A stretch of 64,000 nt of DNA, from contig NZ_CP125652.1 of the NCBI RefSeq assembly GCF_030053135.1, positions 868,001 to 932,000 on the forward strand, written 5' to 3'. Positions 26,228-34,999 of the stretch are shown piece by piece. The stretch is from Rhizobium sp. BT04 (lineage in GTDB: Bacteria > Pseudomonadota > Alphaproteobacteria > Rhizobiales > Rhizobiaceae). Under the pieces are notes generated by a model that was given only the letters and a program-made list of their open reading frames with translations, was not told the origin of the DNA and ran no database searches. The position numbers were made by a program, and so were the translations under genes. The stretch's first letter is position 1, and each line of letters starts with the position of its first letter.

Positions 26228-27103
26228 ATGATCAAGACGACCTCCCGGCTCCTTGCCACCGCGCTCTCTTCCGCCTTGCTGATGGGCGCTTTCACGTTGG
26301 CTCAAGCCGGCCAGGCAAGTTTCGTCGTCGATGCGCAATCCGGTCAGGTTCTCGAAGCCTCCAATCAGGATGAGCTGAACTATCCGGCATCGCTGACCAA
26401 GATGATGACGCTCTATCTCGCCTTCGAAGCCCTGCACGAGGGACGCCTCACCTGGGACCAGAAGCTGACTATGTCGGAAAACGCCGAGAGCAAGGAGCCC
26501 TTCAAACTCGCCGTCGGCGCCGGCCGCCAGGTGACGTTGCGCGAAGCGGTCGAAAGCATCGTCGTTCTGTCTGCCAACGACTCTGCCGTGGCGATCGCCG
26601 AACAGCTCGGTGGCTCCGAACAGGCTTTTGCCAAGGCGATGACCGACAAGGCAGGCCAGCTCGGCATGACGAATACCGTCTTCAAGAATCCTTCGGGCCT
26701 CCCCGATCCGGAGCAGGTCACCTCGGCGCGTGATATGGCGACCCTCGGCATTTCGCTGATGCGGGACTTCCCCGAGGAGTTCAAGCTGTTCTCGATGCGC
26801 GGCTTCCAGTTCCGCGGCATGAAGCTGCGCGGCCACAACAACCTGATGTATCGCTATGACGGCGTCGACGGCATCAAGACCGGCTATACCGATGCATCCG
26901 GCTACAATGTCGTGACCTCGGCGCTGAAGGACGGCCGCCGCGTTGTCGGCGTCGTCATGGGCGAAAAGACCGCGAGCCTGCGCGACGACAAGATGGCAAG
27001 CCTGCTGGACAGCGCGCTGCCGTCGTCCTCGACCGCCACAGCATCCACCACGCCAGTCAAACAGCCCGGAGCGACGATGACGGACACGCAGCCGACGAAG
27101 TAG
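26228..27103 (+). CDS. D-alanyl-D-alanine carboxypeptidase, DacA/PBP5 type
   Basis: This 291-residue serine peptidase has a signal peptide (TALSSALLMGAFTLAQA, cut near residue 28) and the three penicillin-binding motifs: SLTK (near residue 56), SAN (near 115) and KTG (GIKTGYT, near 218). It removes the terminal D-Ala from peptidoglycan pentapeptides in the periplasm. Compared with DacA it is short: after the catalytic domain there is only a Ser/Thr-rich tail and no C-terminal beta domain or amphipathic anchor, so it is probably soluble. The ATG at 26228 is preferred over the TTG just before it. Confidence 0.9.
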   Translation: MIKTTSRLLATALSSALLMGAFTLAQAGQASFVVDAQSGQVLEASNQDELNYPASLTKMMTLYLAFEALHEGRLTWDQKLTMSENAESKEPFKLAVGAGRQVTLREAVESIVVLSANDSAVAIAEQLGGSEQAFAKAMTDKAGQLGMTNTVFKNPSGLPDPEQVTSARDMATLGISLMRDFPEEFKLFSMRGFQFRGMKLRGHNNLMYRYDGVDGIKTGYTDASGYNVVTSALKDGRRVVGVVMGEKTASLRDDKMASLLDSALPSSSTATASTTPVKQPGATMTDTQPTK

Positions 27104-27112
27104 GGCTGCTTT

Positions 27113-28366
27113 CTATCTAAAGGCTACTTCCAGGTGCTGCCGGTCTTGGGCGATTACCCTGCAATTCGTTTCGAACCCTTCTCCTTTGATGGCAAGGATG
27201 AATTCCGAAGGAATACCTGCCGTATTGGAGACCGAAATGCCCGCACTCTCCGAGCCGATGGATTTGACAGTGCAGTCGATGGTCGAGCGGCGATCGTTGA
27301 ACAATATCGAACCCGCCTTCAGGACACGCCGCCGAGCGCCGATGGCGTGATCGGCATGAATGGAACTCCATGATACGCAGCGATTCCGGCCAGCATGTTT
27401 GGCCTGATACATCGCGGCATCCGCCTGAGCCAGCAGGGTCTCGATCTCCTTGCTGACGATCGAGAGCGCCGAGCTTCCCAAGCTAGCCGTCACGTGGAGA
27501 ACGCCATGATCACCGCGGATCGGCTGTGAGGCGATAGCGGTTCTGAGTTTTTCGGCGACAGCGACAGCCCCCTCCCGATCGACATGCGGCAGGACGACGG
27601 CGAATTCCTCGCCTCCGATCCGCCCGAACAGATCGCCGGCGCGAAGGGTCGTCTTGCAGATTGATGCAACCGCCTTGAGAACCTCGTCCCCCGCAGCGTG
27701 TCCATGCGTATCGTTCACCCGCTTGAAATGGTCGATATCGAAGACGATGCATGACAGGTCATGCTGGTGCCGCAGAGCAAGCGAAATCAGCTGATCGGCT
27801 TCCTGCTTGAAGGCGCGCCGCGTCATCGCCTCGGTCAGGCTGTCGGTGGCGGCCGACTGCATGAGCTCGATGCGGTCCATCGCCGCTCCCGCCAGCTCCT
27901 CGAGAATGCTGAGGTCTCTGGTGCCGAACGATCTTGGCCGGCGGTCGATCGCACAGACCGTTCCGATCATGTGCCCGGCTTTCGTCCTCAACGGCACGCC
28001 GGCATAGAAGCGGATATGATCCTCGCCCGTCACCGCGGAATGTTTTGAAAAGCGTGTATCCTTGGTGGCATCCTGGACGATAACAGGCTCGTCACAATCC
28101 ACCACGCAGCGGCAGAACGTGTCTTCGAGCGACACCTCGTCGGCCGACAGGCCGGAGCAGGCCTTGTACCATTGCCGGTGCCCATCGATCAGCGATACGA
28201 TGCCGATGTCGATGGAAAATATCTGCTTTATCAGCCGGACGATCCGCTCGAAGCCTTCGTCCCTCGGCGTGTCGAGAAGGTCGAGTTGCTGCAGCGCGGC
28301 CAGGCGAGCATTTTCGCGCTGGAGCGCTTCCGATGACGACTTTCCGAATACTCGTGCGACCACCAT
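27113..28366 (-). CDS. Diguanylate cyclase with GAF, GGDEF and PilZ-like domains
   Basis: This 417-residue soluble protein has an N-terminal GAF domain (about residues 30-175), a GGDEF domain (about 185-345; active site GGEEF) and a C-terminal segment of about 75 residues (RRRVLKAGSILFND onwards) that resembles PilZ with a degenerate motif. RAGD five residues before GGEEF is an intact inhibitory I-site, so feedback by cyclic di-GMP is expected. It probably makes cyclic di-GMP in response to a small ligand. AGGAGG lies 8 bases before the ATG at 28366, which fixes the start. It converges on the carboxypeptidase gene with a gap of 9 bases. Confidence 0.88.
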   Translation of the reverse strand: MVVARVFGKSSSEALQRENARLAALQQLDLLDTPRDEGFERIVRLIKQIFSIDIGIVSLIDGHRQWYKACSGLSADEVSLEDTFCRCVVDCDEPVIVQDATKDTRFSKHSAVTGEDHIRFYAGVPLRTKAGHMIGTVCAIDRRPRSFGTRDLSILEELAGAAMDRIELMQSAATDSLTEAMTRRAFKQEADQLISLALRHQHDLSCIVFDIDHFKRVNDTHGHAAGDEVLKAVASICKTTLRAGDLFGRIGGEEFAVVLPHVDREGAVAVAEKLRTAIASQPIRGDHGVLHVTASLGSSALSIVSKEIETLLAQADAAMYQAKHAGRNRCVSWSSIHADHAIGARRRVLKAGSILFNDRRSTIDCTVKSIGSESAGISVSNTAGIPSEFILAIKGEGFETNCRVIAQDRQHLEVAFR

Positions 28367-28513
28367 GCAGCATGCCTCCTGACAGCGATAACATGATGCG
28401 TTCCACAAATTCGTGAAAAAATTGAATACGATGGCAGCCCCATTCTGACGGGACCAAATATTTTTCGAAATCAGCAACCCTTGATGTCGACGCAGCGGTC
28501 GCGAAACGCCATC

Positions 28514-29125
28514 TCAGATTGAGCGCAGTGTCCAGCTGACGATCTCGGAAACCACCGTGGAAAAGGCGCGATCGAGACCCTTGACGAAGCCAACATTGTC
28601 GCCGCCGGCCGGCGCCGTGGCGCGGAATAGCTTCTGGGCACGCACCGAACCGTTGCGGTCGTTGAGGATCTTGGCGGAGATTTCGACCACCGCCTGATTG
28701 CCATTGGAAGCGTCGATCTCGAATGAGCGGATATCGGTGACGACCTGGTAATCGATCGCCAGCCCCTGCCCCGGCATGCCGACCCCGCCGAGCTTGCCGG
28801 AATTCTCGAAGGCCTCGACCAGCTTCGACTGCACGATGCGCGGCAGCTTGTCGCCCCACTGCGCCCGCGACAGATACTGGATTTCCGAGGACGAGACGCG
28901 GATGACGATCTGCTCGCTGTCGAGCGCCTTCAGCGCCGTCGGGCTGGCGATCAGGACCTGGCGGGATTTGGCCGCGGGTCCGTCGCCGTCGACGGCAGCG
29001 GACAGGTCATAGGTATCGTTCTTGGCCGCGGTGCCGCACCCGGAAAGGATCAGCGCCGTCAGCGGCAGCGCGATCACCGTTCCTCTGATCCATGAACGGC
29101 GCGACAACAGATGCGATGCGACCAT
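28514..29125 (-). CDS. ABC-transport auxiliary lipoprotein of the Mla system
   Basis: This 203-residue lipoprotein has a signal peptide ending in the lipobox LSGC (Cys near residue 30) and matches the ABC_trans_aux/PqiC-like family (YDLSAAVDG, IVIRVSSSEIQYLSRAQWGDKLPRIVQ). It is the last gene of the mlaEFD unit, 24 bases after mlaD. Such lipoproteins are outer-membrane partners of MCE transporters and may link the MlaD ring to the outer membrane across the periplasm. Confidence 0.88.
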   Translation of the reverse strand: MVASHLLSRRSWIRGTVIALPLTALILSGCGTAAKNDTYDLSAAVDGDGPAAKSRQVLIASPTALKALDSEQIVIRVSSSEIQYLSRAQWGDKLPRIVQSKLVEAFENSGKLGGVGMPGQGLAIDYQVVTDIRSFEIDASNGNQAVVEISAKILNDRNGSVRAQKLFRATAPAGGDNVGFVKGLDRAFSTVVSEIVSWTLRSI

Positions 29126-29149
29126 ATTAGGCTACCCCTGACTTCCCAG

Positions 29150-30520
29150 TTAACGCCGCGTCCGGCCGTCATATTGCTTGACCGTGTCCCCGCCGAAGAT
29201 CAGGCGTTGCGGATTGCGGTCGAAATTGGTGATCGTATCGTTCAGATTATTCACGGTTCCGCGCATGTCGTTGACGAGCGTCTGCACGTCGCGCAAGCCG
29301 CCGCTCGAGAATTTCTGCAGATTGTCGGCGATCGGCCCGATGCGCGCATTCAGGTTGTCGGCGACTTTCTTGAAGGATTCCAGCGTATCGCGCGCCTCGG
29401 CGAACAGCGATTGTGTGTTATCGGTTCCGAGCAGCGCATCGACTTTGATAAGAATGCCGTCGATGCGGGTCGAGGCCGAATTCAGCTTGTTGGTAAGCTG
29501 CGAGACGTCCTGGATCGTCTGGTCGATATCTTTCTTGCGGGCCGAAACCGTATCGGCGACATCGCGGATCGAGGCGACGGCGGTGCGCGCATCCTTGGTC
29601 GCCTGCGCGATGTCATCGACGGAACCCTTCACCTTGGCGGGGTCGATCTGGGCGACGAGCGTGTCGACGCGGTCGAGCGTCGCCTGTGCCTGCTTGCCGA
29701 AATCGTTGAAGGTGGTGGCCGTCTGGTCGAACTTCTGGATCGCCCCCTTGAGGTCGCCCGAGGCATCGGCGACGTTGGCGGTGATCTTCTCGGCGTTGGA
29801 AACGATATTGTTGATCTTCTGAGCGTCAACAGCCTTGACCAGCGATTCCACAGCTTGAAGCGTCGAATCGACACGGCCGGAGACTGCTTTCACCGTATTG
29901 GAGAGCTCACCGACGCTTTGCAGGAAGGCATCGATATTGCCGGAATTCTTGGCCAGCGCATCCGAAAACGTCTCGGCATTCTTGAACGTCTCGGTCAGCG
30001 GAGCGCGTGAATCCTGGATGAAGCCCTGGAGTTCGCCGACCGCGTCATTGGCCCGATCGAGAATCTTGTCGGCGGTCGCCAGCAGGTTGGTGACGCTCGA
30101 CTGGTCGGCGACGATGACGGCGCGTTTGCCGTTGTCGATCGCATGTTGAAGGATGCTTTCCTCGCCCTTGCGGCCACCCGACAGTTCGATATAGGCAGCT
30201 CCGGTCAGGCCCTGGATTTCTAGGGCGGCCTTGGTGGAGGGGTAGATCGGCGCATCGGTGCGCACCTGGGTGAAGGCCAGCGAATATTGCGGATCGTCGG
30301 CATCGATCGACAATGTCTGCACCGAGCCGATCTGGATGCCGTTGAAGCGCACCGGTGAGCCGACGCTGAGGCCGTTGGCGGAACCCGGAATACGCACGAT
30401 CAGTTCCGTCATCGGGCCGCCGCGGCCATATTCGGCCATCCAGTAGACGAAGCCGAAGGCCGCCGCGATCACCAGCACCGTGAAAAAACCGACAATTGTG
30501 TAATTGGCTTTGGTTTCCAT
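29150..30520 (-). CDS. mlaD: MlaD-family MCE substrate-binding protein
   Basis: This 456-residue protein has one N-terminal transmembrane helix (YTIVGFFTVLVIAAAFGFVYW, residues 7-27), then an MCE domain (about 38-115; VRIPGSANGLSVGSPVRFNGIQIGSV) and a long helical region of heptad-like repeats (about 150-440). MCE proteins form hexameric rings that carry lipids between the inner and outer membranes. It is longer than E. coli MlaD (183 residues), the extra being the coiled-coil part. The start is 8 bases after the mlaF stop. Confidence 0.92.
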   Translation of the reverse strand: METKANYTIVGFFTVLVIAAAFGFVYWMAEYGRGGPMTELIVRIPGSANGLSVGSPVRFNGIQIGSVQTLSIDADDPQYSLAFTQVRTDAPIYPSTKAALEIQGLTGAAYIELSGGRKGEESILQHAIDNGKRAVIVADQSSVTNLLATADKILDRANDAVGELQGFIQDSRAPLTETFKNAETFSDALAKNSGNIDAFLQSVGELSNTVKAVSGRVDSTLQAVESLVKAVDAQKINNIVSNAEKITANVADASGDLKGAIQKFDQTATTFNDFGKQAQATLDRVDTLVAQIDPAKVKGSVDDIAQATKDARTAVASIRDVADTVSARKKDIDQTIQDVSQLTNKLNSASTRIDGILIKVDALLGTDNTQSLFAEARDTLESFKKVADNLNARIGPIADNLQKFSSGGLRDVQTLVNDMRGTVNNLNDTITNFDRNPQRLIFGGDTVKQYDGRTRR

Positions 30521-30528
30521 TTATCCGG

Positions 30529-31374
30529 TCACTTCCCGCTCACGCCGTGGCGCGCGCCATCGTCCTGCGGCACGATCGAGCGCGCCCGCTTACCCTTGAA
30601 ATAGGCTTGCACCCACGGATCGTCATAGGCCAGCATGTCGTCGATCGTGCCTTCCACCATTACCCGTTTCTTTCCGAGCACGGCAATACGGTCGCAGACC
30701 GAAAACAGGCTGTCGAGGTCATGTGTGACCATATACACGGTCAGTCCCAGACTATCGCGCAGGTTGGCGATCAGTTCATCGAATTCGGCCGCACCAATCG
30801 GATCGAGACCCGAGGTCGGCTCGTCGAGGAAGACGAGTTCGGGATCGAGCGCCAACGCCCGGGCAAGGGCGGCGCGCTTGATCATGCCGCCTGACAGTTC
30901 GGACGGGTATTTGTCGGCGGCATCGGCCGCCAGACCCACCATGCGGATTTTCAGATGCGCCAGTTCGTCCATCAGCGAGCGCGGCAGGTCGAGATATTCG
31001 CGCATCGGCACCTGGATGTTTTCCTTGACCGTCAGCGACGAAAACAGCGCCCCCTGCTGGAACAGCACTCCGAGCCGCATGTCCAGCGCGTTGCGCTGCG
31101 GTTCGTCGAGCTCGTCGAAATCTTGGCCGAGGATCTTGATCGTGCCGGAGCGGCGCGGCAAGAGCCGGAGCACCGTGCGCATCAGCACCGATTTGCCGGT
31201 GCCCGACGCACCGACAAAACCGAGGATCTCGCCGCGGTAGATATTCAGATTGAGATTGTCGAGCACGACCTTGGAGCCGAAGGCGACGGTGACGTCGCGC
31301 GCCGAAAGCACGATGTCCCTGCCCTCGCCGTCTTTCTCGATTTCGTTCGATTGCTCGTCCACGCGGTCCGCCAT
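30529..31374 (-). CDS. mlaF: MlaF-type ABC transporter ATP-binding protein
   Basis: This 281-residue ATPase has Walker A (GASGTGKSVL), the Q-loop (LFQQGALFSSLTV), signature LSGGMIKRAALARAL, Walker B (LVFLDEPTSGLDP) and the switch His (VTHD), all as in the MlaF/Ttg2A group. It drives lipid transport together with the MlaE permease and MlaD. The ATG at 31374 lies 1 base after the mlaE stop, which shows tight coupling; longer in-frame starts would run into mlaE. Confidence 0.93.
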   Translation of the reverse strand: MADRVDEQSNEIEKDGEGRDIVLSARDVTVAFGSKVVLDNLNLNIYRGEILGFVGASGTGKSVLMRTVLRLLPRRSGTIKILGQDFDELDEPQRNALDMRLGVLFQQGALFSSLTVKENIQVPMREYLDLPRSLMDELAHLKIRMVGLAADAADKYPSELSGGMIKRAALARALALDPELVFLDEPTSGLDPIGAAEFDELIANLRDSLGLTVYMVTHDLDSLFSVCDRIAVLGKKRVMVEGTIDDMLAYDDPWVQAYFKGKRARSIVPQDDGARHGVSGK

Positions 31375-31375
31375 G

Positions 31376-32560
31376 CTAGAAATCGATCGCTGCATAGAAC
31401 ATCGCAAAAAGCCCGTCCATCAGGATGACGACGAAAATCGCCTTCACCACCGCGGCCGTTACGTGCTGGCCGAGCGATTCGGCGCTGCCGCCGACCTTCA
31501 GCCCTTCGACGGCGGCAACGATGCCGATGACAAGCGCCATGAACGGCGCCTTGATCATGCCTGAGAGCACCGTCGACAGCGTCACCGCCTCGTGCAGGCG
31601 CGACAGGAAGTTGGCAAAGGTGATGCCGGAATAACCCCAGGCGACGGCGGCCGCGCCAGCAAGCGAGGCGAAATTTGCGAGCACCGTCAGAAGCGGCAGC
31701 GCGATGGTCAGCGCTACCAGCCGCGGGAAGATCAGCACACCGATCGGGTTCAGCCCCATCACCTTCAGCGCGTCGATCTCCTCGCGCATCTTCATCGAGC
31801 CGATTTCGGCGGTGATCGCGCTGCCCGAACGGCCGGCGATCATGATCGAGGTCAACAGCACCCCGATTTCGCGCAATTGCAGGATGCCGACAAGATCGAC
31901 GACGAAGACCTCCGCACCGAAGTAGCGCAACTGGAAGGCGCCCTGCTGGGCAATGATCGCTCCGATCAGAAACGACATCAAAAGAATGATCGGAACGGCG
32001 CGAACGCCCATATGGTCGATCTGGTTGACGATCGAGGCGGGCGAAACGCCGCTGCCGCGACCGAACTTCATCTGCGCCCCGCGCACCGCCGAGCCGAGGA
32101 TATACATGGAGGCGGCGAAATTGTCCCAGAGGTCGTAGGTCATCCTGCCCACAGGCGCGAAGATGCGCGCGACAAGCGAGACCTTCTCCTGCTGCTCCGG
32201 TTCGGGTTTGGCCGGCTCCTCGGAAAACATCGCAAGCATTTCGTCGATATGCGGATTGGTGCCTTCGAAGCGAACCGTCCGTCCAGCCGCCTCCGCTTCC
32301 TTCTTCAGCCGACACAGTAGCCAGATTCCGGCGGTGTCGATATCCGAAATATCAGAGAGGTCGACCGTCAGGTCGCCGGTCTTCTGATGGAGGAGCTTTT
32401 CGAAGTCGCGCAGCACGAGATGGATATAGGCGCTGCGCCAATTGCCGCTGAGATGCACATGCTGCCCCGAACCATCGGCCTGGTCGTCCACGTCAAGCGA
32501 GGCAGCGTTGCGATTCTCTGCGTTCAAGATACTTATGTCTTTCAAGGCTTGCGGCGACAT
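31376..32560 (-). CDS. mlaE: MlaE-type permease with N-terminal STAS domain
   Basis: This 394-residue protein has an N-terminal STAS domain (about residues 35-110; LTVDLSDISDIDTAGIWLLCRLKKEAEA) fused to an MlaE/DUF140 permease with about five membrane helices (VPIILLMSFLIGAIIAQQ, the EIG/REI loop GSAITAEIGSMKMREEIDALKVMG). In E. coli the STAS part is the separate protein MlaB, so this is a natural MlaB-MlaE fusion. It is the first gene of the operon mlaE-mlaF-mlaD-lipoprotein, which keeps phospholipid asymmetry of the outer membrane. The ATG at 32560 is the likely start; the ribosome binding site is weak, and 85 bases separate it from the divergent epimerase gene. Confidence 0.92.
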   Translation of the reverse strand: MSPQALKDISILNAENRNAASLDVDDQADGSGQHVHLSGNWRSAYIHLVLRDFEKLLHQKTGDLTVDLSDISDIDTAGIWLLCRLKKEAEAAGRTVRFEGTNPHIDEMLAMFSEEPAKPEPEQQEKVSLVARIFAPVGRMTYDLWDNFAASMYILGSAVRGAQMKFGRGSGVSPASIVNQIDHMGVRAVPIILLMSFLIGAIIAQQGAFQLRYFGAEVFVVDLVGILQLREIGVLLTSIMIAGRSGSAITAEIGSMKMREEIDALKVMGLNPIGVLIFPRLVALTIALPLLTVLANFASLAGAAAVAWGYSGITFANFLSRLHEAVTLSTVLSGMIKAPFMALVIGIVAAVEGLKVGGSAESLGQHVTAAVVKAIFVVILMDGLFAMFYAAIDF

Positions 32561-32645
32561 TGCCGAATCGCGAACGGATCGTTCGACGCCGACGCGCCAA
32601 TATACAGAAGCAAACTGCAATTTCCATGCTCGCAGGACAGCAATA

Positions 32646-33629
32646 ATGCCGCGCACCCTTGATATCCAGATGAATTCCTTTCCGATTGCCGGGACCTTCA
32701 CCATCTCGCGCGGCGCAAAGACCGAGGCCGAAGTAATCACCTGTATGCTCATCGAAAACGGTGCGCGGGGGCTCGGAGAATGCGTGCCCTACCGCCGTTA
32801 TGGCGAGACCATGGAGAGCGTTTTCGCCCAGATCGAGGCGACGCGTCCGCTTGTTGAAGCCGGCATCTCGCGCCACGACCTGCTCTCGGCAATGCCGCCG
32901 GGCGCTGCCCGCAACGCCGTCGACTGCGCCCTCTGGGACCTGGAAGCGAAACGAACGGGTGAAAGCGTCGCGGCTCGTCTCGGCTTTGCCAAATTGAGGC
33001 CGCTCACCACCGCCTACACCATCTCGCTCGGCGAACCGGAGGTAATGGCCGCCCAGGCGCGCGAACATGCCGGCCGCGCGCTGCTCAAGGTCAAGGTCGG
33101 AACCGGCGACGATGAAAGCCGTATCCGCGCCGTCCGAGCCGCGGCGCCCGATGCCGCCATCATCCTCGATGCCAATGAAGGCTGGCCGGAAGCGGTGCTG
33201 GAACGCCATCTCCACATCGCCGCGCAAGCCGGTGTAACCCTCGTCGAGCAGCCGCTGCCGGCCGGCCGCGATGGAATGCTCGCCGAAATCCGCCGGCCGC
33301 TGCTGGTCTGCGCCGACGAAAGCGTCCACCATACCGGCGATCTCGCAAGCCTTGCCGACCGGTACGACGCGATCAACATCAAGCTCGACAAGACGGGTGG
33401 GCTGACGGAGGCGCTGGTGATGAAGGCCGAGGCCGAACGGCTCGGGTTCAGCATTATGATCGGCTGCATGGTCGGCACCTCGCTCGCCATGGCGCCCGCC
33501 GTGCTGCTCGCCCAGAATGCCGATTTCGTCGATCTCGATGGCCCGCTGCTGCTGGCCCGCGACCGAGAGCTCGGCCTGCGCTACGCCGCTTCCCTGGTCT
33601 TTCCGCCCGAAAGCGCGCTCTGGGGTTGA
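32646..33629 (+). CDS. Enolase-superfamily dipeptide/N-acyl amino acid epimerase
   Basis: This 327-residue protein belongs to the muconate-lactonizing/L-Ala-D/L-Glu epimerase branch of the enolase superfamily. The catalytic lysines are in LKVKVGTGD (KxK) and INIKLDKTGG, and the metal ligands are Asp in LDANEGW, Glu in VEQPL and Asp in CADES. Likely substrates are Ala-Glu type dipeptides from murein or N-acetyl-D-amino acids. The neighbours, a permease and murein enzymes elsewhere, do not settle this. Its 3' end overlaps the convergent MFS gene by 49 bases. Confidence 0.85.
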   Translation: MPRTLDIQMNSFPIAGTFTISRGAKTEAEVITCMLIENGARGLGECVPYRRYGETMESVFAQIEATRPLVEAGISRHDLLSAMPPGAARNAVDCALWDLEAKRTGESVAARLGFAKLRPLTTAYTISLGEPEVMAAQAREHAGRALLKVKVGTGDDESRIRAVRAAAPDAAIILDANEGWPEAVLERHLHIAAQAGVTLVEQPLPAGRDGMLAEIRRPLLVCADESVHHTGDLASLADRYDAINIKLDKTGGLTEALVMKAEAERLGFSIMIGCMVGTSLAMAPAVLLAQNADFVDLDGPLLLARDRELGLRYAASLVFPPESALWG

Positions 33630-34801
33630 AGGTAGTAGGCCGAGATGACAAGACCGAGGCCGGAGAACGCCACCAGCGCCATGACGTAATAGCTGACGAC
33701 GCCGAGCCAGGCATAGAGATAACCCGATGCCAGCGTCATCAGCGCCATCGCCATGCCGACATAGAAGAAATAGGCGCCTTGCGCCGAGGATTCCTGTGTC
33801 TCCTGCACCGTCGCCACGATCCGCCGCTGCACCCCGGTATGCACGAAGGCGTAGGTGAAGCCGTGGAAACATTGCAGCAGGAAGAAACCGGCAAAGCCGG
33901 TATTCATCGGAAACAGTATCCAGCGGCAGACGCTGACGGCGCAGCCGAAGCGGATCAGCGTCCAGGCGCTGAAGCGCCGGTTGAGGCGCTTCGACAGGAA
34001 GAATACCGTCACCTCCGAAGCGACGCCGGCGCTCCAGAGCAGGCCGACCTCAGTGCCGGAAAAGCCGAGATGGTGCCAGTAGATCGACGAAAACGCGTTG
34101 AGCACCGCATGGCTCGACTGCTGAATGGCGACGCCGATCAGCAGCAGCAACAGGTGCGGTTCCCGCAACCCGCTGCCGGTGGCGGCTGGAATATTGACCG
34201 GCTGGCCGCGGCGCCGCGTCGGCCCGATGCGCGGACAGAAGATCGCCATGACCACGGTCATGGCAAAGCCGAACAGCATGATATCAAGCACCATCTCGCC
34301 GCCCCACCGGCTGATCAGCTGGCCGCCGACCAGCGTCGAGACGATGAAGGCGATCGAGCCCCACACGCGCATCGACCCGTAATCGAGCCCCCAGCGGCGC
34401 ACGCCCGAGATGACGATGGATTCGACGACCGGCAGATAGGGCGCGAAAGTGGCGCCCTGCAGCGCATAGACGATCGTCACCGGCCAGAAACTCGTCGTCC
34501 AGAAGAGCGCGATCGCCGTCAGCAGCGACAGGCCGCCCGACCAGAGCAGCACGTCGGCGCGCTCCTTCAAACGGTCGGCGATCATGGCGACGACAGGCGC
34601 CACCAGCACGCGAACCACCATCGGTATGGCAAGGATGATGCCGATCTCATGGTCGCTGAAGCTGTGGGTTGCGAGCCAGACGGGAAAGAACGGCAGAACG
34701 ATGCCGTTGACGAGCAGCGGCGCGCAATAGGAAAGCGCGCTGAGCAGCCGGAAGCGCGGCGGCGCTCCCTCACCTGTCGGAGAATGTTGAACGGGAATCA
34801 T
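33581..34801 (-). CDS. MFS permease, HcaT-like
   Basis: This 406-residue protein has about 12 transmembrane helices and the sequence pattern of the MFS_1-like/3-phenylpropionate permease group (ALSYCAPLLVNGIVLPFFPVWLA at the N-terminus, YGSMRVWGSIAFIVSTLVGG in the middle). Substrates in this group include aromatic acids, nucleosides and sugars; nothing here picks one. It is convergent with the epimerase gene and its end overlaps that gene by 49 bases. The ATG at 34801 is chosen because upstream residues are charged and not family-like. Confidence 0.85.
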   Translation of the reverse strand: MIPVQHSPTGEGAPPRFRLLSALSYCAPLLVNGIVLPFFPVWLATHSFSDHEIGIILAIPMVVRVLVAPVVAMIADRLKERADVLLWSGGLSLLTAIALFWTTSFWPVTIVYALQGATFAPYLPVVESIVISGVRRWGLDYGSMRVWGSIAFIVSTLVGGQLISRWGGEMVLDIMLFGFAMTVVMAIFCPRIGPTRRRGQPVNIPAATGSGLREPHLLLLLIGVAIQQSSHAVLNAFSSIYWHHLGFSGTEVGLLWSAGVASEVTVFFLSKRLNRRFSAWTLIRFGCAVSVCRWILFPMNTGFAGFFLLQCFHGFTYAFVHTGVQRRIVATVQETQESSAQGAYFFYVGMAMALMTLASGYLYAWLGVVSYYVMALVAFSGLGLVISAYYLQPQSALSGGKTREAA

Positions 34802-34957
34802 GGGGGACCTGAAGGAAACTCGACGTTGTCCTAACACACCACCCTGGAGGCGACTATTGCGAGAAATAGCCGTCCTGTAACGTTTTAGAAAATAAATTGG
34901 GCGGTCGCCCCGACGGTAACGGCTAAATTCGCGAGAGCGCGGGCGATGCGCTGACGG

Positions 34958-34999
34958 CAAAATCAGGCGGTCAAAATCAAGCAGCCAAAATCAAGCAGC
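34958..34999. repeat. Short tandem repeat at the 3' end of the phosphoesterase gene
   Basis: Three imperfect 14-15-base units (AAAATCAGGCGGTC, AAAATCAAGCAGCC, AAAATCAAGCAGCT) lie head to tail. On the minus strand each contains TGATTTTG after a CTGCT word, so the last codons and stop context of the phosphoesterase gene have been duplicated downstream. Confidence 0.6.

Noticed and set aside
29110..30010. Long plus-strand open frame over mlaD
   Set aside because: It is the opposite strand of a clear MCE protein gene; high GC gives long shadow frames here.
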